Origin: Akkermansiaceae bacterium
GTDB taxonomy: Bacteria; Verrucomicrobiota; Verrucomicrobiia; Verrucomicrobiales; Akkermansiaceae
Assembly (NCBI GenBank): GCA_903827375.1
Contig: CAIKHZ010000334.1
Location: 1-33,024 of the forward strand
Direction: 5' to 3'
DNA length: 33,024 nt
Both the position numbers and the translations under genes were made by a program. This document shows, in pieces, positions 8,961 through 17,199 of this stretch; the first letter of the stretch is position 1, and every line of letters starts with the position of its first letter. A model generated the notes under the pieces. That model was given only the letters and a program-made list of their open reading frames with translations, was not told the DNA's origin and made no database searches.

Positions 8961-10214
8961 TCACACCAAGCCGTCCTTGCGTGCCTGTTTCCAATACGCG
9001 TACTCAGAGCGGTTAAAATCAATATATTCGGGCGATAAATCACTGGAGTACATCGTGTAGTCGGCACTGCCTTGGTTGAGGTTGATGCAGATGTCAAACT
9101 CGCGTTCGGCGACAATGTCGCGGAGGGCCGCCATAGGGGTGGCTGCTTGCAGGCCGCCGATGCAGGCCGCCTTGCCGCCGATGTGGATATCGACGAGTTC
9201 CTCGCGGATTCGTGCTCGGGAGTAGCCCACGGCATGGATGATGCGGCCCCAATTCGGGTCACCGCCATTCCACGACGCCTTGACCAAGGCGGATTTGCAC
9301 ACGGCCTCTGCGACCTTTTTGGCATCGTGATAGGTGCGGGCGCCGCAGACGTTGACCGTGACAAACTTGGTGACTCGCTCGCCATCGCGGACGACGGCCT
9401 TGGCCAGTTCCAACATCACCCAGCGGATGGCCGCGCGGAATTGTTTGCAACGGGGGCCGTGGCGGCGGATGGCCGGCATGCCTGAGGCACCGTTGGCGAG
9501 CACGAGCAGGGTGTCGTTGGTGGACATGTCGCCATCGATAGTGATGCGGTTGAACGAATCCTCGACGCATTCGAGCACGGTTTTGCGCAACGCGTCGCTG
9601 GGCAAGTTGGCATCGGTGGTGATGAAGCAGAGCATGGTGGCCATGCTAGGAGAGATCATTCCGGCACCCTTCACGCAACCGCCGATACGCACGGTGTGGC
9701 CGCCGAGTTCGAAGGCGATGGCAATTTCCTTGGGGTGGGTGTCGCTGGTGATGATGGCTTGGGCCACCTTTGCGCCTTGTTGCGGGCCGAGTTCTGCGTG
9801 GAGGGCAGCGGTTCGGGGCAGCAAGCGCATCATCGGCATGGGCAGGCCAATGACCCCGGTGGAGCAGACGCCGATTTCGCCACGGCGCAGGTCCAGCGGT
9901 TTGGCCGCGGCGTCGCACATTGCATTGGCATCGTGTATCCCTTGCACGCCGGTACACGCATTGGCATTGCCTGAGTTCACGATGATGGCGCGCAGCTCGC
10001 CCTTGCGCAAGTGGGCCTGGGACACCCGCACCGGTGCGGCCTTGACGCGATTGGTGGTGAAGGTGCCAGCCGAGCTGCACGGATGCTGCGAATAGATGAG
10101 CGCCAGATCCAGTCGGTCGCTGGCCGGATTCTTGATACCACAGCTCACCGCGCTGGTGAGAAATCCTTGGGGGGCTCCAATGCCACCGTCAATGCGTAAA
10201 AAGGGGAAATCCAT
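8961..10214 (-). CDS. argJ: ArgJ, glutamate N-acetyltransferase / amino-acid acetyltransferase
   Basis: ArgJ moves the acetyl group from N-acetylornithine to glutamate, closing the cyclic arginine pathway; many members also make N-acetylglutamate from acetyl-CoA. From the ATG at 10214 the protein is 417 aa, a normal length. It shows the family N-terminus with GGIGAPQGF, the VNSGNANACTG motif at about 80-89, and the self-cleavage site in KGAGMISPSMATMLCF, where processing is expected between A192 and T193. The frame stays open upstream into argC, but the family N-terminus points to 10214, which also has a CCCC-ATG context. It follows argC after 38 bases and is probably co-transcribed with it. 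Mono- versus bifunctional activity cannot be decided from sequence alone. Confidence 0.94.
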   Translation of the reverse strand: MDFPFLRIDGGIGAPQGFLTSAVSCGIKNPASDRLDLALIYSQHPCSSAGTFTTNRVKAAPVRVSQAHLRKGELRAIIVNSGNANACTGVQGIHDANAMCDAAAKPLDLRRGEIGVCSTGVIGLPMPMMRLLPRTAALHAELGPQQGAKVAQAIITSDTHPKEIAIAFELGGHTVRIGGCVKGAGMISPSMATMLCFITTDANLPSDALRKTVLECVEDSFNRITIDGDMSTNDTLLVLANGASGMPAIRRHGPRCKQFRAAIRWVMLELAKAVVRDGERVTKFVTVNVCGARTYHDAKKVAEAVCKSALVKASWNGGDPNWGRIIHAVGYSRARIREELVDIHIGGKAACIGGLQAATPMAALRDIVAEREFDICINLNQGSADYTMYSSDLSPEYIDFNRSEYAYWKQARKDGLV

Positions 10215-10252
10215 GGGGTTTTGTGGGCGAAAGCGGCCGATGCTGGCAGTAC

Positions 10253-11296
10253 CTAAAAATTTTGCAATCCAGCAGTTGCAGCGAGCCCGAACATGAGGTT
10301 GAAACATTGCAGGGCTTGGCCTCCAGCGCCCTTGCCCAGGTTGTCCTCCGCGCTAAGCAGCAACACCCGTCCGCTGCGCGGGTCATACTGCCAGCCAATA
10401 TCGATGAAATTGGTTCGTGTCACGTTCTTCGTGTCAGCGCATCCGCCGCGACCCAGCAAGCGGACAAAATCAGCGTTGGCATAGGCGGCTTCCAGCGTTT
10501 GGCCGATCGCCTCGGGAGGCACGCCCTCGCGAAGCATCGCGGTGGTGGTGGTGAGGATGCCGGCATTCACCGGGATGAGGTGGGGGATGAACGTGAGGAC
10601 GACCTTGCGATCCGCGGCGAGGCTGAGTTCCTGCTCGATTTCCGAGAGGTGGCGGTGTTTCGGCAGTCCGTAGGCCCGCACGCTTTCGTGGCACTCGCAA
10701 AACAACAGGCTCAGGTCCGCCTTGCGGCCCGCCCCGCTCACCCCGCTCATCGAAGTGGCCACTAACGTCGCCGGATCCAGCAGACCGGCCCGAAGCAGCG
10801 GCAGCAATGGCAGCAGGATGCTCGTCGGATAACAGCCAGGCGCGGCCACCAAACGCGCGTCGCGGATCGCCTCCGCGCGCCACTCCGGCAACCCGTAAAC
10901 CGCCGTCGCCAGCAACTCCGGCTCCGCGTGCGCTTGCCCGTAAAATTCCTCGTACACGGCCGCATCGCGCAAACGAAAATCCGCGCTCAAATCAATGACC
11001 CGCAACCCAAGCTTCAGCAAACCACGCGCAATCGGCGCTGCCACCCCGTGCGGCAACGCCAAAAATGCCACCTCCGCCCCAGTCGCTAAAATCGCCTCAA
11101 GCCCCGGTTCGCTGAACACCAATTCCGCCCCAGGTGCCTTTGCAAACCTCGGAAATACTTGCCCCAGCGTCTTGCCCGCCTCTTGCCTCGAGGTCGCCGC
11201 CACCAACTCCGCCTGAGGATGAACTAACAATAAGCGCAGCAGCTCCATACCGGTGTATCCACTGGCTCCTACGATGGCGGTTTTGATGCGTTGCAT
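10253..11296 (-). CDS. argC: ArgC, N-acetyl-gamma-glutamyl-phosphate reductase
   Basis: ArgC reduces N-acetylglutamyl phosphate to the semialdehyde with NADPH, the third step of arginine synthesis. The 347-aa protein opens with a dinucleotide-binding motif, GASGYTGMELLRLL (residues 10-23), and carries the catalytic cysteine C155 in the family signature AAPGCYPTS. Length and start are typical for the long (type 1) ArgC group. It is the first gene of an argC-argJ pair transcribed away from the tRNA gene, with a good promoter candidate at 11341-11370. No ARG-box or leader peptide was seen. Confidence 0.96.
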   Translation of the reverse strand: MQRIKTAIVGASGYTGMELLRLLLVHPQAELVAATSRQEAGKTLGQVFPRFAKAPGAELVFSEPGLEAILATGAEVAFLALPHGVAAPIARGLLKLGLRVIDLSADFRLRDAAVYEEFYGQAHAEPELLATAVYGLPEWRAEAIRDARLVAAPGCYPTSILLPLLPLLRAGLLDPATLVATSMSGVSGAGRKADLSLLFCECHESVRAYGLPKHRHLSEIEQELSLAADRKVVLTFIPHLIPVNAGILTTTTAMLREGVPPEAIGQTLEAAYANADFVRLLGRGGCADTKNVTRTNFIDIGWQYDPRSGRVLLLSAEDNLGKGAGGQALQCFNLMFGLAATAGLQNF

Positions 11297-11340
11297 GGCC
11301 CGAATGAAATCTCATGAAATTCAGTGCTTGCCAATCCCGA

Positions 11341-11370
11341 ATTATCCTGTTTCCTTGCCCCCCCGTTCAA
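11341..11370 (-). promoter_or_regulatory. Candidate argCJ promoter
   Basis: On the minus strand a TTGAAC box (11365-11370) and a GATAAT box (11341-11346, five of six to consensus) are separated by 18 bases that include a run of seven G. The argC start is about 45 bases downstream. The element fills the gap between argC and the divergent tRNA gene. Confidence 0.4.
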
Positions 11371-11374
11371 ACAG

Positions 11375-11448
<74 letters not shown>

Positions 11449-11450
11449 CT

Positions 11451-11471
11451 CTCCTTGATTTCCAAGGAGTT
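11451..11471 (+). terminator. Stem-loop just after tRNA-Pro, possible terminator
   Basis: CTCCTTG (11451-11457) and CAAGGAG (11463-11469) form a perfect seven-pair stem with a five-base loop, starting three bases after the tRNA. Only two T residues follow directly, so an intrinsic terminator is plausible but weak; it could also serve in tRNA 3'-end processing. Confidence 0.45.
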
Positions 11472-11478
11472 ACGTCAT

Positions 11479-11700
11479 TCAGATGGCTTCGGCGCGGAGT
11501 TGTTCTCCGCTCTCGCGGCAGTCGCCCATCGTGCCGACGTAGCTGGTGGAGTCGGGATCGCGCATGGGGTATCCATCCGCATCGGTGGTGGTTTGGGTGA
11601 AGACACAGCCGAGTTTGGCCTCGCGGGTGCGGGCGGAACCGTCGGGTTGTTTGCCTTTGTGGGCGCAATGCTTTGTTCGGCACCTTCGCGGCCAAGGGGG
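11479..11700 (-). pseudogene. Fragment of an ISKra4-type transposase
   Basis: One minus-strand frame reads HKGKQPDGSARTREAKLG, then CVFTQTTTDADGYPMRDP and DSTSYVG, before a TGA stop at 11479-11481. TREAKLGCVFTQT followed by an RDP-STSY motif is characteristic, from memory, of the central part of ISKra4-family transposases. Both the N-terminal part and everything after about residue 70 of this piece are missing, and no start codon opens the frame. It is therefore a dead remnant of roughly 180-220 bases. It sits directly downstream of tRNA-Pro, next to further truncated genes. Other frames over this stretch are open but have no recognisable content. Confidence 0.6.
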
Positions 11701-11720
11701 GGCGAGTTCTTCACCGAATC

Positions 11721-12143
11721 ATGAAGCCACTCTCGCCGGAGCTGATCGATAGATTGCGTGCCATCCGCGAGCGGGTGCTCCGCGAGGTCTGGCTGGCGCT
11801 GGCGGCCGGCTACCGCATCACGCCGGGCGTGCCCACGCCAAGCGCGGTGGCCAATCCTGCGGAGTCACTTCTGAACCCCGACCAATCCTGGGCACTCAGG
11901 CAGGCGTTCAAGGAAGGCTGCGCAGTGATTCTGAAAAACCACCGGCACGCCGGCATTGCGGCAGACGCGGATGGAGTGGCCGGTTCCTCCGGCCTCGGGG
12001 TCGGCCGGATCGCCAAAAAACAACCCGGCGACCGGTTGCCCGGTAGGTTTTCCCATCGGCGGCAGTTCGTGCATCATTTGCACATACTGCTTCCTCTGCC
12101 AGTTCTCCTTCCTCGAAAACCTTCCGGATGTGCCTGGTGCTGA
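11721..12143 (+). CDS. Unrecognised plus-strand ORF, possibly chimeric
   Basis: From the ATG at 11721 a 140-codon frame starts MKPLSPELIDRLRAIRERVL and continues to VWLALAAGYRITPGVP. The first 60 or so residues look like a real helical protein N-terminus. The later part runs antisense to two recognisable minus-strand gene fragments (DUF2493-like and RhuM), and its sequence there (PVLLPRKP and similar) looks like chance translation. I do not recognise a family. It may be the 5' end of a displaced gene fused to unrelated DNA, or spurious. Confidence 0.25.
   Translation: MKPLSPELIDRLRAIRERVLREVWLALAAGYRITPGVPTPSAVANPAESLLNPDQSWALRQAFKEGCAVILKNHRHAGIAADADGVAGSSGLGVGRIAKKQPGDRLPGRFSHRRQFVHHLHILLPLPVLLPRKPSGCAWC
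11865..12050 (-). pseudogene. Fragment resembling a DUF2493/SLOG-type protein C-terminus
   Basis: In a different frame from the RhuM piece, the minus strand reads GQPVAGLFFGDPADPEAGG, then TGHSIRVCRNAGVPVVFQ, and ends in a TGA after about 25 more residues. The GGTGH-(x)-R-(x)-GVPV arrangement resembles the nucleotide-binding end of DUF2493/SLOG-like phage and plasmid proteins, but this is a tentative match. The upstream portion of such a gene is missing because the frame runs straight into the RhuM remnant. It is interpreted as a truncated gene fused to other debris. Confidence 0.35.
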
Positions 12144-12288
12144 CGGAACGTTCCCTCTGGAATAAGTCCGCCATCTGTGCTTGCGTCAGCCAAACCGTTT
12201 CATTTTCAAAACGGCATTGGATGCGCGTGCGGCCATCCTCCGTCTGGTAGAGGATGATTTCAGAATGGGGCAAGGGTTCGTCGCTCAT
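12043..12288 (-). pseudogene. Truncated RhuM-family (virulence RhuM) gene
   Basis: From the ATG at 12288 the frame encodes MSDEPLPHSEIILYQTEDG, followed by ETVWLTQAQMADLFQ, HIRKVFEEGEL and TAADGKTY. These are the conserved N-terminal blocks of the RhuM family, which is spread by genomic islands and often found near toxin or phage genes. After about residue 82 similarity ends: the frame runs on to 11908 as arginine-rich nonsense (GRRVVFWRSGRPRG), and the family's next block (NLDVII...GYRV) is absent. A normal RhuM protein is over 300 aa, so only about a quarter remains. The biochemical function of RhuM is not established. Confidence 0.7.
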
Positions 12289-12575
12289 GGGGGAGAAAGC
12301 ACTAAATTCTAAGCATGAAATCCGAAACGAAGAGGAAGAATGACCGCGAAGCCGCGAAGAACGCTGAGGAACGCTTACAAAGGAAAGACAAGGAGGGCGC
12401 ATGGTCTTGGTTTGGAATTTATGATTTGGAATTTTGCGATTTGCAGCGGGGCCAGTCTGGCGGTTTGCCGCCCGACTCCTCGACGGGCTTGGGGTTCGAT
12501 GGCGGTGTTGTCACTCATGGGTGTCGGCGATTTCTTGGATGGCGATGAGGGATATTGGCCAGTTAGGCCAATGAC
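12289..12575. other. Intergenic stretch with repeat-like, decayed sequence
   Basis: This gap between the RhuM remnant and the efflux operon contains simple, quasi-repetitive text such as GACCGCGAAGCCGCGAAGAA (12341-12360) and TTTGGAATTTATGATTTGGAATTTT (within 12410-12435). Short AT-rich quasi-repeats of the 'ctaaattctaagc' kind (12303-12315) also occur. Similar degenerate interspersed stretches are common between genes in Verrucomicrobiota and Planctomycetota. Open frames here show no protein-like content. Confidence 0.4.
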
Positions 12576-14021
12576 CTATGGGCGCCAACCGGCACCCAGC
12601 GCCTTGATCAGCGAGACCCTGGCAGCGACCCTGCTGGCGCTCAATTGCACAACCGTCACCTCGTGAGCCAGCGCCGAACTTTGGGCTATGGCCACATCCA
12701 GATAGGTGAGTACTCCACCTTGGTAGCGGGTGTTGGAAATTTCCAGTGTGCGACGCGCGGCATTCAGCGCGGCAGTTTCCGCAGCAATTTGCTCGGTCAG
12801 CAGTTGCTGCGCAGCCAGTTGGTCCTCGACCTCTTGGAACGCGCCTAACACTGTGTGGCGGTAGTTGGCGACGGTGGCATCGTAACTGGCACGCGCGGCG
12901 GCTAGGGCCGCAGTGTTGCGGCCACCGGTGAAAATCGGCAAATTGAGTGTCGGACCCACTGACCACAGACGGCTGGGCCAGTTGAAAATTTTGGTGGGGT
13001 CGCTGGCTTGGAAACCGCCGTTGCCGCTGAGCGTGAGACGCGGATAGAAGGCGGCGCATGCGACCCCGACGGAGGCGTTGGCCGCAGCCATGCGGCGCTC
13101 TGCCGCAGCGACGTCGGGTCGCTGTTCCAGCAACTCGCTGGGAACCCCGACCGGAATGGCTGGTGCTGCACTCAACCCTGATTTGGCTTCATTGATGGAA
13201 AAGTCTGTGGCTGCTTGGCCGCAGAGAGTGGCCAGCGCGTGCATCAAATTGGCCCGTTGCAAGGTAAGCGCAGGGACTTGCGCTTCCGTGGTCTTGAGCT
13301 GGGTCTCGGCCAGAGAGACGTCATAGTCGGTGGCCACGCCGCCGGCTCGGCGGTCCTGAGTTAACTCTAGCGATCGTTGATAGGTTTTTCTGGTTCTCTG
13401 CAACAAATTTCGCTGTTCTTCGAGTGCCCGCAACATGATATAGTCGATGGCGACTTCTGCCTGCACGAGGAGTTTAGCGGCTTCCAGATCGTCTGCTGAG
13501 GCTGCTAGATTTGCTTGGGCTCCTTCGACTTGGCGGCGAACTCGGCCCCAGAGGTCGAGTTCCCAAGTGGCCTCAAGCGGCATGCTGAAGGAATTGTAGG
13601 TGGTGCCCTTGCCGCCACTCAGACCGCCGTTGTTGCGCTGACGGGTGATCCCCGGTGCCGTGCCGAGTTGTGGAAAACCGTCGGCTTGGGAGACGTTGAC
13701 CAGCGCCCGGGCCTGTCGAAAATTGGCATAGGCAGCGGATAATTGTTGGTTCTCGGCGGATGCGAGGAGTTCGAGGCGGTTCAACTCGGCATCCTTGAAA
13801 AGGTTCCACCAAGTGCCGCGCGGCAGATGCGCTGAAGGTTGCGCCGTTTTCCATTCGCCCGCCTTTGTGGAACTGTCGCCTGCATAGGCCGTTGGCATCG
13901 CCGCACTGGCCAGCGCCGCAGGCCGTTGGTAATCAGGACCAACGTTGCAGCCGGCGAGCAGCAGGACGATGCATGCTCCGCTAGAAATCATCGTTAGTCT
14001 ATTGGGCTCGGGTATTTGCAT
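12576..14021 (-). CDS. Outer-membrane efflux lipoprotein (OprM/NodT-like)
   Basis: This is the outer-membrane channel of the tripartite pump encoded upstream. At 481 aa it matches the NodT/OprM class. The N-terminus has a lipoprotein signal with lipobox LLLAGC (lipidated C25), followed by NVGPDYQRP, the classic start of mature RND outer-membrane factors. The two outer-membrane-efflux repeats follow, with motifs WELDLWGRVRRQVEGA (about 195-210) and FYPRLTLSGNGGF in the second half. An internal ATG at 13991 would give a shorter signal peptide, but the first ATG adds an Arg before the hydrophobic core, so I kept 14021. It lies 52 bases after the second RND gene and is the last gene of the operon. 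Confidence 0.93.
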   Translation of the reverse strand: MQIPEPNRLTMISSGACIVLLLAGCNVGPDYQRPAALASAAMPTAYAGDSSTKAGEWKTAQPSAHLPRGTWWNLFKDAELNRLELLASAENQQLSAAYANFRQARALVNVSQADGFPQLGTAPGITRQRNNGGLSGGKGTTYNSFSMPLEATWELDLWGRVRRQVEGAQANLAASADDLEAAKLLVQAEVAIDYIMLRALEEQRNLLQRTRKTYQRSLELTQDRRAGGVATDYDVSLAETQLKTTEAQVPALTLQRANLMHALATLCGQAATDFSINEAKSGLSAAPAIPVGVPSELLEQRPDVAAAERRMAAANASVGVACAAFYPRLTLSGNGGFQASDPTKIFNWPSRLWSVGPTLNLPIFTGGRNTAALAAARASYDATVANYRHTVLGAFQEVEDQLAAQQLLTEQIAAETAALNAARRTLEISNTRYQGGVLTYLDVAIAQSSALAHEVTVVQLSASRVAARVSLIKALGAGWRP

Positions 14022-14073
14022 GGTTGAATTTGATAGAAACTAACTGCCGGATATAGGATCAAGCTTTGTGGGG

Positions 14074-17000
14074 TTATGCGCTTGCGGGCTGGAGGTGCCT
14101 TCGGGCGCGTCGGCGGAGGCGCCAGGATTTGTAGCGCTGACCGAGGCTTTCGAAGGCCAGATAGATCACCGGGGTGGTGTAGAGAGTTAGGGTTTGGGAC
14201 AACAGCAGCCCGCCGACCACCGCGATGCCCAGCGGTTGGCGCAACTCAGAACCGGTGCCCAGACCGATGGCCAGCGGTATGGCGCCGAACAGCGCGGCCA
14301 TGGTGGTCATCATGATCGGCCGGAAGCGGATGACACAGGCTTTGTAAATCGCGTCACGCGGAGTGATGCCTTCCTGGCGTTCGACGTCCAGCGCAAAGTC
14401 GATCATCATGATGGCGTTTTTCTTGACGATCCCCATCAGCAAGATGATCCCGATGAAGGAAATGAGCGACAGATCAACGCCGGTGGCCATCAGCGCGAGC
14501 AGGGCGCCGACGCCGGCGGAGGGCAGCGTCGAGATGATCGTGAGCGGGTGGATGAGGCTTTCGTAGAGGATGCCTAACACCACATAGACCGCGATGAGCG
14601 CGGCGGCGATAAGCAGAGGCATGTTAGACATCGAAGCGCGGAACACCTGAGCCGTTCCTTGAAAACTGCCTTGCACGCTGGAAGGCATTTGCAGGTCTTG
14701 CACGGTTTTTTCAACAATCCCAGTGGCTTGGCCCAACGCCACTCCCGGGGCGAGGTTGAACGAAACTGTCACCGCCGGAAACTGCCCCTGATGATTGACT
14801 GATAGAAATGTGTTCTCGGTTTTGAATCGGGCCACGCTCGAAAGGGGCACCTGGGCACCGTTGCTAGAGCGGACATGGATCTGGTTGAGCGAGGACGGAT
14901 CGCGCAGGAAACCGGGCTCCACCTCAAGAATCACGTGATGCTGGTTGTATTGCTGGTACATCGTGGATACCTGGCGCTGGCCAAACGCATCATAGAGCGT
15001 GTTATCGATGGCCAACGGCGACAGGCCCAGACGTGAGGATGCGTCGCGATCGATGACCACGGTGGTTTGCAGGCCACGGGTTTGCTGGTCGCTGCTCACG
15101 TCACGCAGTTCGGGCAAGCGGCGGAGTTTTTCCACCAGTGACGTGGACCATCGGTTAAGCTCAGTTAGGTCGGCAGCTTGCAGGGAATACTGAAACTGAG
15201 CACGGCTCATGCGACCGCCGACGCGGATATCTTGGGACGCTTGCAGGAACAGATTGATGCCGGGCACCGCCCCAAGCTTGCGACGCAAGCGGGCAATGAC
15301 TTGATCGGCACTGACCTTGCGCACGGCGAGTGGCTTGAGGGTGATGAACATGCGGCCATTGTTGACCGTGGAGCTGCCGCCAGCGCCGCCCGAACCGAGG
15401 AATGACCCGAGAGTAGCCACCGCCGGATCGTCAAGCACGATGCGTGCCACCTTCTGCTGCAACTCTGCCATAGCCGGAAAGGAGATATCTTGGGCGGCAT
15501 CGGTTGATCCCATCACGATCCCGGTGTCTTGCTGCGGGAAAAACCCCTTTGGCACCTGCTGATAGAGCCGGACTGTGGCTACCAGCGTGCCTAACCACAC
15601 CAGCATCATCAGCACGGGGTGACGCAGCACCCATTGCAAGCTGCCCGCATATCCGCCTAGCAGCCAGTTGAATCCCCGCTCGCAAGCCCGGTTGAAAAAC
15701 CCCGGCTTTTTGTATGCGGCTTCCGGCTTGAGGAAGCGCGAGCAGAGCATCGGCGTGAGTGTTAGAGAGATGACACCGGATACCAGGATGGCCAGGCTAA
15801 CGGTCACCGCGAATTCATGGAACAAGCGGCCTATCAAGCCACTCATAAACAGGAGTGGAATGAACACCGCGATGAGCGATGTGCTCATTGATATCACCGT
15901 GAATCCGATTTGTTTGGCACCTTTGAATGCCGCCTTCATCGGCGGATCGCCCAGTTCGATGAAACGGTGGATATTTTCGATGACAACGATGGCGTCATCC
16001 ACGACAAAGCCGACGGAGATGGTGACGGCCATCAGCGACAGGTTATCGATGCTATAATGGCACAGATACATGAAAGCGAACGTGCCGGCCAGGGCCAGAG
16101 GCACGGTAATGCTGGCGATAAACGTCGGCCAACTGCGCCGCAGAAACAGGAATATGACCATGACCACCAGCGCGATGCTCAGAATCAGTGAGAATTGCAC
16201 ATCATGAACTGACGCCCGGATGGTGGTTGTCCGGTCACTTAACTCGGTGATCTTAATCGACGGCGGCAACCATTTTTCCAGTTGGGGCAACACCGCTCGA
16301 ATGCGGTCCACGGTCTCGATCACATTGGCATCCGCTTGTTTGAAAATAATCACCAACACCGAGCGGTGAGTGCCGGCCCAGCCCGCGACCCGGGAATTCT
16401 CGGTGCCCTCAATGGCCCGACCCAATGTGTTAAGGCGCAAGGGGGTGCCACCCCGTTGAGTTAGAATGAGGTCATCATACGCCACCGCCTGTTGGAGTTG
16501 GTCATTACTCACCAGCGTGTGAGACTGCGCGTCGCCATCGAAGCCACCCTTCGGCAAATCCACGTTCACCTGGCTGAGCAAGGTGCGCACATCCTCGAGA
16601 CTCAGGCCGGTGGCGGCCAGCGCGCCGGGATTGAGTTGGACGCGCACGGCTGACTTATCGGCGCCGCTGATGTTGGCCTGGCTGACGCCCTCGACCTGGC
16701 TGAGGCGCTGGCCGATGATTGAATCGGCGCATTCAAACACCTGAGTGCCCGGCAGTGTTTCCGAGCGCATCGCAAGAATCATGATAGGCGTATCGGCCGG
16801 GTTGACTTTCCGATAGGTTGGGGGGCCGGGCAGATTGCTAGGCAGATCGGCAGCCGAGGCATTGATGGCAGCTTGCACGTCGCGGGCCGCTCCGTCGGCC
16901 TTGCGGTTCAAGTCGAACTGGATATTGATAGAGCAACCTCCGAGAGTGCTGACGGAGGTAATTTCGGTGACGCCGGCGATTTGAGCGAGGCGGCGTTCGA

Positions 17001-17199
17001 GGGGAGCGGCCAAGGAGGAAGCGACGGTGGCGGGGTCGGCGCCGGGCAACGAGGCGGAGACACTGATCATTGGCAAATCGACCCGGGGAATGGCCGCCAC
17101 CGGCATGAAGTGATAGGCCACCATGCCGAGCAGAAACAGCCCGATGGCCAGCAGTGATGTGCCGGCCGGACGGAGAATGAATGGCGCGGAAAAGTTCAT
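14074..17199 (-). CDS. mdtC: RND efflux pump inner-membrane subunit (MdtC/MuxC-like)
   Basis: This proton-driven RND multidrug transporter of 1041 aa is full length. The N-terminus MNFSAPFILRPAGTSLLAIG gives the first membrane helix, followed by the porter domain. The proton-relay motif GFVVDDAIVVIENIHR lies at about residue 400 with its two aspartates intact. The second half shows GILYESLIHPLTIISTLPSAGVGALLALM and GIVKKNAIMMIDFAL, typical of the HAE-1 family. The ATG overlaps the stop of the preceding RND gene (ATGA at 17196-17199). Two different RND subunits in tandem after one fusion protein is the MdtABC/MuxABC arrangement, whose pumps work as heterotrimers. The B/C assignment is by position only; substrates cannot be told from sequence. 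Confidence 0.92.
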   Translation of the reverse strand: MNFSAPFILRPAGTSLLAIGLFLLGMVAYHFMPVAAIPRVDLPMISVSASLPGADPATVASSLAAPLERRLAQIAGVTEITSVSTLGGCSINIQFDLNRKADGAARDVQAAINASAADLPSNLPGPPTYRKVNPADTPIMILAMRSETLPGTQVFECADSIIGQRLSQVEGVSQANISGADKSAVRVQLNPGALAATGLSLEDVRTLLSQVNVDLPKGGFDGDAQSHTLVSNDQLQQAVAYDDLILTQRGGTPLRLNTLGRAIEGTENSRVAGWAGTHRSVLVIIFKQADANVIETVDRIRAVLPQLEKWLPPSIKITELSDRTTTIRASVHDVQFSLILSIALVVMVIFLFLRRSWPTFIASITVPLALAGTFAFMYLCHYSIDNLSLMAVTISVGFVVDDAIVVIENIHRFIELGDPPMKAAFKGAKQIGFTVISMSTSLIAVFIPLLFMSGLIGRLFHEFAVTVSLAILVSGVISLTLTPMLCSRFLKPEAAYKKPGFFNRACERGFNWLLGGYAGSLQWVLRHPVLMMLVWLGTLVATVRLYQQVPKGFFPQQDTGIVMGSTDAAQDISFPAMAELQQKVARIVLDDPAVATLGSFLGSGGAGGSSTVNNGRMFITLKPLAVRKVSADQVIARLRRKLGAVPGINLFLQASQDIRVGGRMSRAQFQYSLQAADLTELNRWSTSLVEKLRRLPELRDVSSDQQTRGLQTTVVIDRDASSRLGLSPLAIDNTLYDAFGQRQVSTMYQQYNQHHVILEVEPGFLRDPSSLNQIHVRSSNGAQVPLSSVARFKTENTFLSVNHQGQFPAVTVSFNLAPGVALGQATGIVEKTVQDLQMPSSVQGSFQGTAQVFRASMSNMPLLIAAALIAVYVVLGILYESLIHPLTIISTLPSAGVGALLALMATGVDLSLISFIGIILLMGIVKKNAIMMIDFALDVERQEGITPRDAIYKACVIRFRPIMMTTMAALFGAIPLAIGLGTGSELRQPLGIAVVGGLLLSQTLTLYTTPVIYLAFESLGQRYKSWRLRRRARRHLQPASA

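Noticed and set aside
9334..10095. Long plus-strand open frame (253 codons) inside argJ
   Set aside because: It is fully antisense to a well-supported argJ, with no recognisable domain; high GC at third positions of argJ produces such shadows.
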